Positions 1 through 6,086 of a stretch of DNA of 12,077 nucleotides are shown in pieces. Below the pieces are notes generated by a model. The model saw nothing but the letters and a program-made list of their open reading frames with translations. It searched no databases and was not told the DNA's origin. Both the position numbers and the translations under genes were made by a program. How positions within the stretch are numbered: position 1 is the first letter of the stretch; each line of letters starts with the position of its first letter. This DNA is from CAYYJM01 sp964471755 (lineage in GTDB: Bacteria; Planctomycetota; Planctomycetia; Gemmatales; Gemmataceae): NCBI GenBank assembly GCA_964471755.1, contig CAYYJM010000199.1, forward strand, positions 1 to 12,077. The letters are read 5' to 3'.

Positions 1-7
1 ACCTCCT
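1..7 (-). promoter_or_regulatory. candidate ribosome binding site of a gene left of the window
   Basis: Read on the minus strand the first seven bases are AGGAGGT, a full match to the usual Shine-Dalgarno sequence. They lie downstream of the stop codon of the cysteine-synthase-like gene on the same strand. A co-directional gene probably starts a few bases beyond the left edge, which would make a two-gene unit. The start codon itself is outside the window, so this is inference. Confidence 0.35.
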
Positions 8-46
8 CGCGGGGTCATTCGGATCAACCCCGGGCCGGCCCTCCGG

Positions 47-994
47 TTACATTGCGGCCAGTTCGCGGAACAACTCCGTCGTGAAGTAGCGTTCCATGCG
101 ATCCGGAAAGACCGTCGCCACCCGCACGTCCGGCCGATCCAGCCGACGAGCCGCAGCCACGGCGGCGGCGTAGTTCAGCCCCGAACTCGGCCCCACCGGG
201 AAGCCGCACTTCATCAGTCGGCCCGTCGTCCGCAGGGCGAGATCGTCCTCGACCTCCTCGACGATCAGACCGGGCAACTCCTCCGGCCGGAAGATGGTCG
301 AGATCGAATCGACCACGCCCGGAATGCGGGCACTGAAGCTGCAACACTCGACCTCCGGCGTCTGCCGCAGGTTGATCGGTCGAGCCACGACCGGGACCAC
401 CGGGCATCCGTGTTCGCGTAAACCGCGATGGAGGCCGACGAGCGTGCCGCCTGTACCGACGCCGCTCACGACCAGATCGACGCTGCCACCCGGAATCTGG
501 TCCAGGATCTCGCGGGCGGTGCCGAGTCGGTGGGCCTCGGCATTGTCCGGATTCTCGAACTGACGTGGCAGGAACACACCCGGCTGCCCGGCCAACTGGC
601 AAGTCTCCGCGATCGCCCCGCGAATGCCGAGCGATCCTGGAGTCTGACGCACCTCGCCGCCGAACGCCCGGATCATCAGCACACGCTCGTTGCTGACGCC
701 CTCCGGCATGATGGCCAGGAAGCGCAGCCCCAGTTGGGCACACGCCAGGGCCAGGGCGATGCTCGTCGATCCGCTCGACGCCTCGATGACCCGATCGCCG
801 GGACAGAGCCGGCCCTCACGCCAGGCTTTTTCAAGGATGTAGCGTGCGATCCGGTCCTTCGTCGAACCGCTCGGGTTGAGGAACTCGAGTTTGCACCAGA
901 CAATGGGATCCGTCGCGTTGAGCTGGACCGGCACCAGCGGCGTTGCCGGGATGCGGTGCAGGTAGCGCGGACATTCCGGCAGACTGCTCGCCAT
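47..994 (-). CDS. cysteine synthase family PLP-dependent enzyme
   Basis: This is a 315-aa fold-type II PLP enzyme of the CysK/CBS family, the usual length for O-acetylserine sulfhydrylases. Visible motifs are NPSGSTKDR with the probable PLP lysine K46, the substrate loop EASSGSTS (residues 71-78), the PLP-phosphate loop GTGGT (180-184), GPSSG (268-272, where a serine normally contacts the pyridine nitrogen), and a CysK-like end, ERYFTTELF (301-309). The frame is open upstream to 1102, but ATG at 994 is preferred because GGGGAGG precedes it at good spacing and the family alignment starts there. The asparagine-loop sequence of true CysK (TSGNTG) is SSGSTS here, as I recall for Cds1-like cysteine desulfhydrase relatives. 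The reaction could therefore be cysteine synthesis, cysteine breakdown or a related beta-replacement. It is divergent from the flavodoxin-like gene with 77 bp between them. Confidence 0.9.
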   Translation of the reverse strand: MASSLPECPRYLHRIPATPLVPVQLNATDPIVWCKLEFLNPSGSTKDRIARYILEKAWREGRLCPGDRVIEASSGSTSIALALACAQLGLRFLAIMPEGVSNERVLMIRAFGGEVRQTPGSLGIRGAIAETCQLAGQPGVFLPRQFENPDNAEAHRLGTAREILDQIPGGSVDLVVSGVGTGGTLVGLHRGLREHGCPVVPVVARPINLRQTPEVECCSFSARIPGVVDSISTIFRPEELPGLIVEEVEDDLALRTTGRLMKCGFPVGPSSGLNYAAAVAAARRLDRPDVRVATVFPDRMERYFTTELFRELAAM

Positions 995-995
995 G

Positions 996-1021
996 ATCGC
1001 CCCTCCCCAGGATGGGGCGAT
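996..1021. promoter_or_regulatory. inverted repeat over the ribosome binding site of the cysteine-synthase-like gene
   Basis: ATCGCCCC (996-1003) is followed after 10 bp by its exact reverse complement GGGGCGAT (1014-1021). In the minus-strand transcript the right half of this hairpin ends next to the AUG and overlaps the GGGGAGG Shine-Dalgarno. It could be an operator in the divergent promoter region or an RNA hairpin that hides the ribosome binding site. The structure is seen directly; any role is inference. Confidence 0.4.
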
Positions 1022-1071
1022 TATCCGTAAGACAGAGGGCATCGACAAGAGGAGCGCCAGGAGCGACCGCG

Positions 1072-1629
1072 ATGGGCAAGGTACTGGTCCTGTACGACAC
1101 ACTGAGCGGCAACACCGGCACGATGGCCCGGCTCGTCGGTGAGGGAGCCGGCACGATCACGGGGATCGAGGTGCGCATCCGCTCGGTGGCCGAGGCGAGC
1201 CCGGAGGATGTCGTCTGGTGCGATGGTCTGGCCGTCGGCAGCCCGACGAACATGGGGCTGCTCTCGTGGCGCATGAAGCGTTTCTGGGACGAGAAGATGG
1301 AGCGGCAGTGGTTCAAGCTCGACGGCAAGATCGCCTGTGCCTTCTCGTCGGCCGGCGGCTGGGGCGGTGGCAATGAGTTGGCCTGCCAGGCGATCTTGAC
1401 GATGCTGATGAACTTCGGCTTTCTGGTCTTCGGCGTGACTGATTACGCCGCTCGGTCGATGACCGCCCACTACGGTGCGGTCGCCGCGAAGGAGCCGCGC
1501 GAGGAGGCGGAGCAGGCCGCATGTCGATTGCTTGGGCAACGCCTGGCCGAGTGGGTCGCGTTCTACTGCGATGGCCGGGCGGAGCAGCATCCGTTGCGAA
1601 AGGAGCGGCGCGGGCCAGGTGGTGCCTGA
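1072..1629 (+). CDS. flavodoxin / WrbA-like NAD(P)H:quinone oxidoreductase family protein
   Basis: This is a 185-aa flavodoxin-fold protein, probably cytoplasmic and binding FMN. The N-terminal strand and phosphate loop are KVLVLYDTLSGNTGTMA (residues 3-19). The second FMN loop is GSPTNMGLLSWRMKRFWDE (56-74), matching the GTPTRFGNM-x-x-QM-x-x-F region of WrbA. The third is the strand plus glycine loop ACAFSSAGGWGGGNE (88-102), like WrbA SVFSSTGTGGGQE. It is slightly shorter than typical WrbA (about 200 aa), lacking the insert before the second loop. The ATG at 1072 is chosen over the upstream in-frame ATG at 1012 because AGGAG lies 8 bases before it and the flavodoxin strand begins immediately. 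The last 20 residues are basic and Gly-rich without clear homology. It may be a short flavodoxin or a quinone reductase; electron-transfer partners are not evident nearby. Confidence 0.85.
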   Translation: MGKVLVLYDTLSGNTGTMARLVGEGAGTITGIEVRIRSVAEASPEDVVWCDGLAVGSPTNMGLLSWRMKRFWDEKMERQWFKLDGKIACAFSSAGGWGGGNELACQAILTMLMNFGFLVFGVTDYAARSMTAHYGAVAAKEPREEAEQAACRLLGQRLAEWVAFYCDGRAEQHPLRKERRGPGGA

Positions 1630-1648
1630 CATGGCCCAGGCATTTTTT
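1623..1648 (+). terminator. intrinsic terminator of the flavodoxin-like gene
   Basis: TGCCTG (1623-1628) pairs with CAGGCA (1637-1642) around an 8-nt loop. Six Ts follow at once (1643-1648), which is conspicuous in this GC-rich DNA. The stem overlaps the TGA stop codon of the upstream gene. A short stem followed by a T tract is the classic Rho-independent layout. Confidence 0.6.
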
Positions 1649-1663
1649 GTCCAGTTTTCCCAT

Positions 1664-1686
1664 CCTGCCCCGTTGATAAGGGCAGG
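1664..1686. repeat. small intergenic hairpin upstream of the PRVSM-repeat protein
   Basis: CCTGCCC (1664-1670) and GGGCAGG (1680-1686) form a perfect 7-bp inverted repeat with a 9-nt loop, 48 bp ahead of the next start codon. No T tract follows. It could be an operator or a leader hairpin; nothing decides this. Confidence 0.3.
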
Positions 1687-1734
1687 TCCCCGACACGTCG
1701 CTCGCGGGACCACCCAACCCGATGAGACACCTCG

Positions 1735-2844
1735 ATGACATTCACGACCCGCCCCCTTTTCGCCCTGGCCCTGATCGCCACGCTCGGAGCCTGCGCCACG
1801 GCCCGCGCTCAGTTCAACGTCGGCGTCCCGATTCCGGCCCCGCCGGCCTTCCCCGTCCAGGTTACGCCGGGCGGGATCACCTACCACGGACCCGGCACGC
1901 AGACCGGCATCCACTACCATCCCGGCCAACTCGGCGGTTACCACGCCGACCCGCGCGGCAACGGGTTCAGCGGCATCGTCCGGCCGGGCGGCCCCGCCCC
2001 GCTCCTTGGCGGCAGTTACCAGTCCGCCGATGGCGGCAGGACGAGCGGCTATCTGTCCGGCAACGCCGGCCGGTTCGACCAGCGTGACCCGAGCGGTGCC
2101 CGGTTCGGCGGCGGCTACCAGACCCAGGGCCAGAACTTTCAGGCGAACGGCTACCAGTACGACCAGTTCGGCAACGGCTGGAACGGTGGCCTGGCCCGGC
2201 AGGGCAACTCCGTCGGCGTCCACGGCGAGGTCCGCCAGCAGGGGTACATCCCGTTCACCCAGGACCGGATCGGCGGCGGGGCCGTCATCGCCGGCCGGGA
2301 CAGCCGGGCGAACGGCCACTACGACGTCTACGATCCGATTGGCCGGCACAAGTTCGGCGGCATGACCAACTCGCTCGACCGGCACCAGTACACCCAGGGC
2401 GGCGTCATCAACGTCGGCCCAGGCCGGCTCGGCCAGCAGCAGAACGTCGACTTCGCCGGGATCAACTCCCGCCTCGGCCAGACCCAGCAGGCCCACCTGC
2501 CGGGCGTCGGCACTATCTACAACCACGTCGGCGGCGATCGGCGCGGCATCCGCGCCGATACCGGGATCGACACTGGCCTGGGCAGCGTCCACGTCGGCGT
2601 CGGCGTGAGCGGCAACGGCATCCGGCCGCAGGTGAGCGCCCAGTCGCGTCTGCTGTCCCAGGTCACCAACACGACCACGGTCATGCCCCATGTCCAAACA
2701 CCCCGGGTGTCGATGCCCCGGGTGTCGATGCCGAACCTCCCGACGCCGAGGGTGTCGATGCCCCAAGTGTCGATGCCGCGGGTGTCGATCCCGGCCAGCC
2801 CGCCGCCGGCCGTCTCCGGCACGCTCAAGCGGCTCGGCTTCTGA
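1735..2844 (+). CDS. secreted Gly/Gln/Asn-rich protein with C-terminal PRVSM repeats
   Basis: This is a 369-aa exported protein that I do not recognise as a named family. Residues 1-25 form a signal peptide (TRPLFALALIATLGACATARA). Signal peptidase I could cut after ARA-25, but LGAC also resembles a lipobox, so a lipoprotein is possible. The body is rich in Gly, Gln, Asn and Tyr, with recurring GGY/NGY/GG-x-x-x-x-G turns (for example GGGYQTQGQNFQANGYQYD) that suggest extended beta or disordered surface structure. Residues 318-352 are seven 5-residue units: PHVQT, PRVSM twice, PNLPT, PRVSM, PQVSM and PRVSI, followed by a Pro-rich tail. There are no catalytic motifs or recognisable domains. The start codon has only a weak Shine-Dalgarno match. 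It sits alone between an upstream terminator and a strong downstream hairpin, so it is probably monocistronic. A cell-surface structural role is inference. Confidence 0.8.
   Translation: MTFTTRPLFALALIATLGACATARAQFNVGVPIPAPPAFPVQVTPGGITYHGPGTQTGIHYHPGQLGGYHADPRGNGFSGIVRPGGPAPLLGGSYQSADGGRTSGYLSGNAGRFDQRDPSGARFGGGYQTQGQNFQANGYQYDQFGNGWNGGLARQGNSVGVHGEVRQQGYIPFTQDRIGGGAVIAGRDSRANGHYDVYDPIGRHKFGGMTNSLDRHQYTQGGVINVGPGRLGQQQNVDFAGINSRLGQTQQAHLPGVGTIYNHVGGDRRGIRADTGIDTGLGSVHVGVGVSGNGIRPQVSAQSRLLSQVTNTTTVMPHVQTPRVSMPRVSMPNLPTPRVSMPQVSMPRVSIPASPPPAVSGTLKRLGF
2686..2790 (+). repeat. 15-bp in-frame tandem repeat (PRVSM units)
   Basis: There are seven consecutive 15-bp units in the reading frame of the secreted protein. 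The best-conserved copy is CCCCGGGTGTCGATG (2701-2715 and 2716-2730). Units at 2686 and 2731 are diverged; those at 2746, 2761 and 2776 are close. The near identity at DNA level indicates recent expansion by slippage or unequal exchange. Confidence 0.85.
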
Positions 2845-2864
2845 CCCGCGCTCCGATCCCCAGC

Positions 2865-2892
2865 CCGCCCGCGGAGGCTCCTCCGCGGGCGG
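2865..2892 (+). terminator. strong GC hairpin, probable terminator
   Basis: The 13-bp arm at 2865-2877 (CCGCCCGCGGAGG) is perfectly complementary to 2880-2892 with only CT between them. It starts 20 bp after the stop codon of the PRVSM-repeat gene. Only a short TTT follows (2898-2900), so it is not a textbook intrinsic terminator, but position and strength fit transcription termination before deoC. Confidence 0.6.
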
Positions 2893-2984
2893 CGGCGTTT
2901 CCCGGCTTCCGGAGGCCCCTTTCCCCCCCGGCGACTGTCGCATACCATCCCAGGGTCCGCCCCCACCCTTCCAGGAGCCTGATC

Positions 2985-3710
2985 GTGGACTACACCTACG
3001 CCGACATGGCCGGCATGATCGACCATTCCCTGCTCAACCCGACGCTGACCACCTCCGACCTCGAAGCAGGTCTGAAGCTCGCGATCGACTATCAGGTCGC
3101 CAGCGTCTGCATCCTGCCGTACTATCTGCGGCGCTGTGCCGACGTTCTGCGCGGCAGTGGCGTCAGAGCCAGCACGACGATCGGTTTTCCACACGGCGGT
3201 CATGCCACGCCGATCAAGCTGGCCGAGACGCGCCAGGCTCTTGCCGACGGCGGCGAGGAACTCGACATGGTCGTCAACATCTCGCGCGTCCTGTCTGGCG
3301 AGTGGGACGCCGTGCGCGACGAGATCGCCGCCATCTGCCAGCTGACGCACGACGCCGGGCAGAAGCTCAAGGTCATCTTCGAGAACTGCTATCTACAGGA
3401 CGAGCAGAAGATTCGCCTGTGCCAGATCTGCGGCGAGATCGGCATCGACTGGGTGAAGACATCGACCGGCTACGGCACCGGCGGCGCGACGCACGCCGAC
3501 CTGAAGCTGATGCGGCAGCACAGTCCGGCTCACGTCCAGGTCAAGGCGGCTGGTGGCGTCCGCGACTTCGACGGCCTGCTCGCCGTGCGGGATTTGGGCG
3601 TCAGCCGTTGTGGTGCGAGTCGGACGCGTGACATCCTCGACGAGTGCAAGCGCCGCCTCGGCATGCCGGTGACCGATGGGCCGGCGTCCAGCGCTCCGGC
3701 GGGGTACTGA
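2985..3710 (+). CDS. deoC: deoxyribose-phosphate aldolase
   Basis: This 241-aa class I aldolase cleaves 2-deoxyribose-5-phosphate to glyceraldehyde-3-phosphate and acetaldehyde in deoxynucleoside catabolism, in the cytoplasm. Family motifs are DHSLLNPTLT (13-22), ELDMVVNIS (92-100) with D94, KVIFENCYL (129-137), DWVKTSTGYGTGGAT (155-169) with the Schiff-base lysine K158, and VKAAGGVR (186-193) with the second active-site lysine K187. All key residues are present. The GTG start at 2985 is supported by AGGAG seven bases upstream and by its place at the start of family homology. The C-terminal 15 residues (after KRRLGMP) are Ala/Pro/Ser-rich and probably disordered. No other deo genes are adjacent, so it is a stand-alone copy. 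It converges with the DUF4058-like gene, with only 10 bp between the stop codons. Confidence 0.95.
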   Translation: MDYTYADMAGMIDHSLLNPTLTTSDLEAGLKLAIDYQVASVCILPYYLRRCADVLRGSGVRASTTIGFPHGGHATPIKLAETRQALADGGEELDMVVNISRVLSGEWDAVRDEIAAICQLTHDAGQKLKVIFENCYLQDEQKIRLCQICGEIGIDWVKTSTGYGTGGATHADLKLMRQHSPAHVQVKAAGGVRDFDGLLAVRDLGVSRCGASRTRDILDECKRRLGMPVTDGPASSAPAGY

Positions 3711-3720
3711 CGCCTGCCTG

Positions 3721-4458
3721 TCATGGGATGCGCAGATCACGGCAGGTCTGTTCGTAGCTCGCCTCGAGTTCGAGCGGCACTGCGAAGTTCTCGGCCAGCC
3801 AGAGCGGCATCGTGGGCAGCGGTTGGCCAATCTCCAGCTGCTGATTCCACGTCTCGATCAGGCCGCGGTTGTCGTCTCGTCGCCAACGGCACGAGACGGC
3901 ATAGAGCCGCGCTGGCTCTGCTCCCAGGGCCGGGTCGTCACGGCCGAGCAACTCCAGTAGATCGGCGTAGAGGTTGAAATCGCGGACGGTGACAAGATCG
4001 ACAATGCAGACCGAGACTCGCTGCTGCAACAGGGCGGCGCATATGGCGACGAAGGCCCGGCGATGCTCGGGCCGGTCCTTGTTCGCCGGGCTGACAATCT
4101 CGACGGCCGCGACGAGTCGCCGGCCGCGACGTGTGTCGTAGACGCGCACGGAATACTCGTCGAGGTTGGCCAGGTCGCTCTCGACCGTGAGGGTGGGTTT
4201 CGCCGGAGCCCAGACAGCGGTGGCCACGCCGCCATTGCCGTTGCCATCGTCGTGCGCCAGGCCAGCGTCGTCCTCGGTGTCATAGGTGGCGACGTCGATT
4301 TCAAACTCCGCGCCAGTGTGAACGCGTGGCGCGGCAACGTACTGCGCGGGCAATTTCCGTCCCAGGTGTTGAACGATGACCATCGGCCAACCGCCGTGAA
4401 AGCCTTCCCAGGCAGTGAAGTCGTCGAGCGGTGAGCGGAAGTGGTCGCGCAGCGGCAT
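3721..4458 (-). CDS. DUF4058-like protein
   Basis: This is a 245-aa protein without a signal peptide or membrane segment. It resembles the DUF4058 family, which is common in planctomycetes and cyanobacteria and whose function is unknown. The N-terminus (MPLRDHFRSPLDDFTAWEGFH) has the typical opening. It is followed by HLGRKLPAQYVAAPRVHTG and a second block, AAVEIVSPANKDR (117-129). The V-E-I-(V/L)-S-P-(A/S)-N-K pattern with E120 and K127 recalls the core of PD-(D/E)XK-like folds such as Uma2, but the full set of nuclease residues is not clear. ATG at 4458 is preceded by GGGAGGA, a good ribosome binding site. It diverges from the phosphatase gene across 156 bp and ends 10 bp from the deoC stop, with no terminator visible between them. 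Family assignment is from recollected signatures and needs a profile search. Confidence 0.75.
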   Translation of the reverse strand: MPLRDHFRSPLDDFTAWEGFHGGWPMVIVQHLGRKLPAQYVAAPRVHTGAEFEIDVATYDTEDDAGLAHDDGNGNGGVATAVWAPAKPTLTVESDLANLDEYSVRVYDTRRGRRLVAAVEIVSPANKDRPEHRRAFVAICAALLQQRVSVCIVDLVTVRDFNLYADLLELLGRDDPALGAEPARLYAVSCRWRRDDNRGLIETWNQQLEIGQPLPTMPLWLAENFAVPLELEASYEQTCRDLRIP

Positions 4459-4614
4459 GGGTCGTTCCTCCCGTTTGTATGATACCCTGGCACCAGACCC
4501 AGAGCCAGCCTCGGACGTGGGCTGCTTCCCGTGTCTGTGCGTATTCTATCCTCCATGCCAGGAAGAACGTCTGGAGTCTCTGGCCCGTCCGACTTCCCCG
4601 ATGGAGGAATCATC
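4459..4614. promoter_or_regulatory. divergent intergenic region (DUF4058-like / phosphatase)
   Basis: This 156-bp spacer separates two divergent genes and should hold both promoters. TATGAT (4478-4483) and TATTCT (4542-4547) look like minus-10 elements in otherwise GC-rich DNA, but neither has a convincing minus-35 element at the right distance. The ribosome binding site GGAGG at 4603-4607 fixes the GTG start of the phosphatase. Confidence 0.35.
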
Positions 4615-6006
4615 GTGCGAACCCTGCTCATCGGAACCGGCCTGCTGGCGCTTCTCGTCACCACGGTCCACGGCGAGTCCGCCCAGGCAACCGGCGTCAA
4701 GGTCGGCGAGGGCACGCCCGACTCGGCCATCGTCTGGGTGCGCTTCACGGCTGCCGCCAGGCGGGTCGATTCACCGGACATCGGCAAGAACGATCCGAAG
4801 GTGGTCGCCGACAAACTCCAGGGGGCCTGCCCCGGGCGGGCGGGACAGGTCCGCGTTCGCTACGGCCTCAAGGGAGACCTCAGCGACGCCGTCGCCACCG
4901 ACTGGATCAACGTGAATGAGAAGACCGATTTCGCCCACGCCTTCCAGCTCGACAGGCTCCGGCCGGCGACGGTCTATCATTTCGCCACCGAGACACGTGT
5001 GCCGGGCGAGGCGAAGACGTTCGAGCCGCTCAGGGGCCGATTCGAGACGGCACCGCCGACCGATCGGCAGGCCGACACGACGTTCACGGTCATCACCGGC
5101 CAGGCGTACAAGGATCTCGACCACGCCGACGGCTTCCACATCTACCCGGCGATGCAGAAGCTCCGGCCGAAGTTCCTCGTACCGACCGGCGACACGGTCT
5201 ACTATGACAACGACTCGCCGATGGCCCGAACACCGGCCCTCGCCCGGCTCCACTGGCAACGCATGTACAGTCTGCCGCGTCACCTCGACTTCCATCTCAA
5301 CGTGCCGGCCTACTGGGAGAAGGACGATCACGACACGCTCTTCAACGACTGCTGGCCGGGCCGGAGGTCGGCGGCGGTCGCGCCGCTGACGTTCGCGGAC
5401 GGTCTGCGCATCTACGCCGAGCAGGTGCCGCAGGGGGCGAAGCCCTATCGGACTTTCCGCTGGGGCAAGAACCTGCAAGTCTGGCTCGTCGAGGGCCGCG
5501 ACTTTCGCTCGCCGAACACGATGAAGGACGGCCCAGAGAAAACCATCTGGGGAGCGGAACAGAAGAAGTGGCTATTCGACACGATGAAGGCCAGCGATGC
5601 GGACTGGAAGGTTCTCATCTCGCCGACGCCGATCGTCGGCCCGGATCGGGCGCGCGGCAAGAACGATAACCACGCCAACGACGCCTTCCAGACCGAGGGG
5701 GACGAGGTGCGTTCCTGGCTGCGGAAGAATCTGCCGGACACGGCGTTCGTCGTCTGCGGCGACCGGCACTGGCAGTATCACTCGATCCATCCGGAGACGA
5801 AGGTCCACGAGTTCTCGTGCGGCCCGGCCAGCGACCGGCACGCCGGCGGCTCACCGGGGCTGAACAAGGAGTATCACCAGTTCCATCGCGTCAAGGGCGG
5901 CTTTCTGTCGGTGCGGGCTCACGTTGTCGAGGGCAAGAGTACGATCACGTTTCGCTTCCACGATGTGGACGGAAAGGTCGTCCACGAGTACAGCCGGAGC
6001 AGGTGA
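4615..6006 (+). CDS. PhoD-like alkaline phosphatase/phosphodiesterase, exported
   Basis: This is a 463-aa protein of the alkaline phosphatase D metallophosphatase family, expected to release phosphate from phosphomono- or diesters outside the cytoplasm. A signal peptide occupies residues 1-20 (TLLIGTGLLALLVTTVHG). Residues about 25-145 are an Fn3-like PhoD N-terminal domain (AIVWVRF ... VYHFATET). The catalytic domain runs from about 155 with FTVITGQAYKD, GDTVYYDND (192-200, metal ligand D193), WEKDDHD (234-240), EGRDFRSP (293-300) and CGDRHWQYHS (381-390, metal ligands D383 and H385). The frame is open to 4531, but GTG at 4615 is chosen because GGAGG lies seven bases before it and the signal peptide starts there. 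DDHD replaces the more common DDHE. It is a single gene, followed 6 bp later by a large inverted repeat. Substrate specificity cannot be read from sequence. Confidence 0.9.
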   Translation: MRTLLIGTGLLALLVTTVHGESAQATGVKVGEGTPDSAIVWVRFTAAARRVDSPDIGKNDPKVVADKLQGACPGRAGQVRVRYGLKGDLSDAVATDWINVNEKTDFAHAFQLDRLRPATVYHFATETRVPGEAKTFEPLRGRFETAPPTDRQADTTFTVITGQAYKDLDHADGFHIYPAMQKLRPKFLVPTGDTVYYDNDSPMARTPALARLHWQRMYSLPRHLDFHLNVPAYWEKDDHDTLFNDCWPGRRSAAVAPLTFADGLRIYAEQVPQGAKPYRTFRWGKNLQVWLVEGRDFRSPNTMKDGPEKTIWGAEQKKWLFDTMKASDADWKVLISPTPIVGPDRARGKNDNHANDAFQTEGDEVRSWLRKNLPDTAFVVCGDRHWQYHSIHPETKVHEFSCGPASDRHAGGSPGLNKEYHQFHRVKGGFLSVRAHVVEGKSTITFRFHDVDGKVVHEYSRSR

Positions 6007-6012
6007 GGCACC

Positions 6013-6080
6013 CATTTAGCCGCCGGCTTGCCGGCGGTCTGCGTGGCGAAAGGCACCGCCGGCAAGCCGGCGGCTAAATG
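6013..6080. repeat. perfect 26-bp inverted repeat (two REP-like palindromes head to head)
   Basis: The arm at 6013-6038 is the exact reverse complement of 6055-6080, with a 16-bp spacer. Each arm holds the self-palindromic core CCGCCGGCTTGCCGGCGG preceded by ATTTAG. The element fills the gap between two convergent genes, starting 6 bp after the phosphatase stop and ending 6 bp before the stop of the Gly-rich gene. Paired inverted palindromes in this position resemble BIMEs of enterobacteria. The transcript would fold into a very strong hairpin from either strand, so it may also act as a bidirectional terminator. Confidence 0.85.
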
Positions 6081-6086
6081 AAGAGA

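Noticed and set aside
1021..2943. Open frame of 640 codons on the minus strand, antisense to the flavodoxin-like and PRVSM-repeat genes
   Set aside because: It has Arg/Ala/Val/Asp-rich composition without domain order, spans two well-supported genes and their terminators, and is explained by scarce stop codons in GC-rich DNA.
2690..3631. Open frame of 313 codons on plus overlapping the end of the secreted protein and deoC
   Set aside because: Its translation is Arg/Pro-rich noise in a different frame from deoC, which has all catalytic motifs.
4063..4434. Plus-strand frame opposite the DUF4058-like gene
   Set aside because: It is an antisense shadow without a ribosome binding site; the minus-strand frame has family-like blocks throughout.
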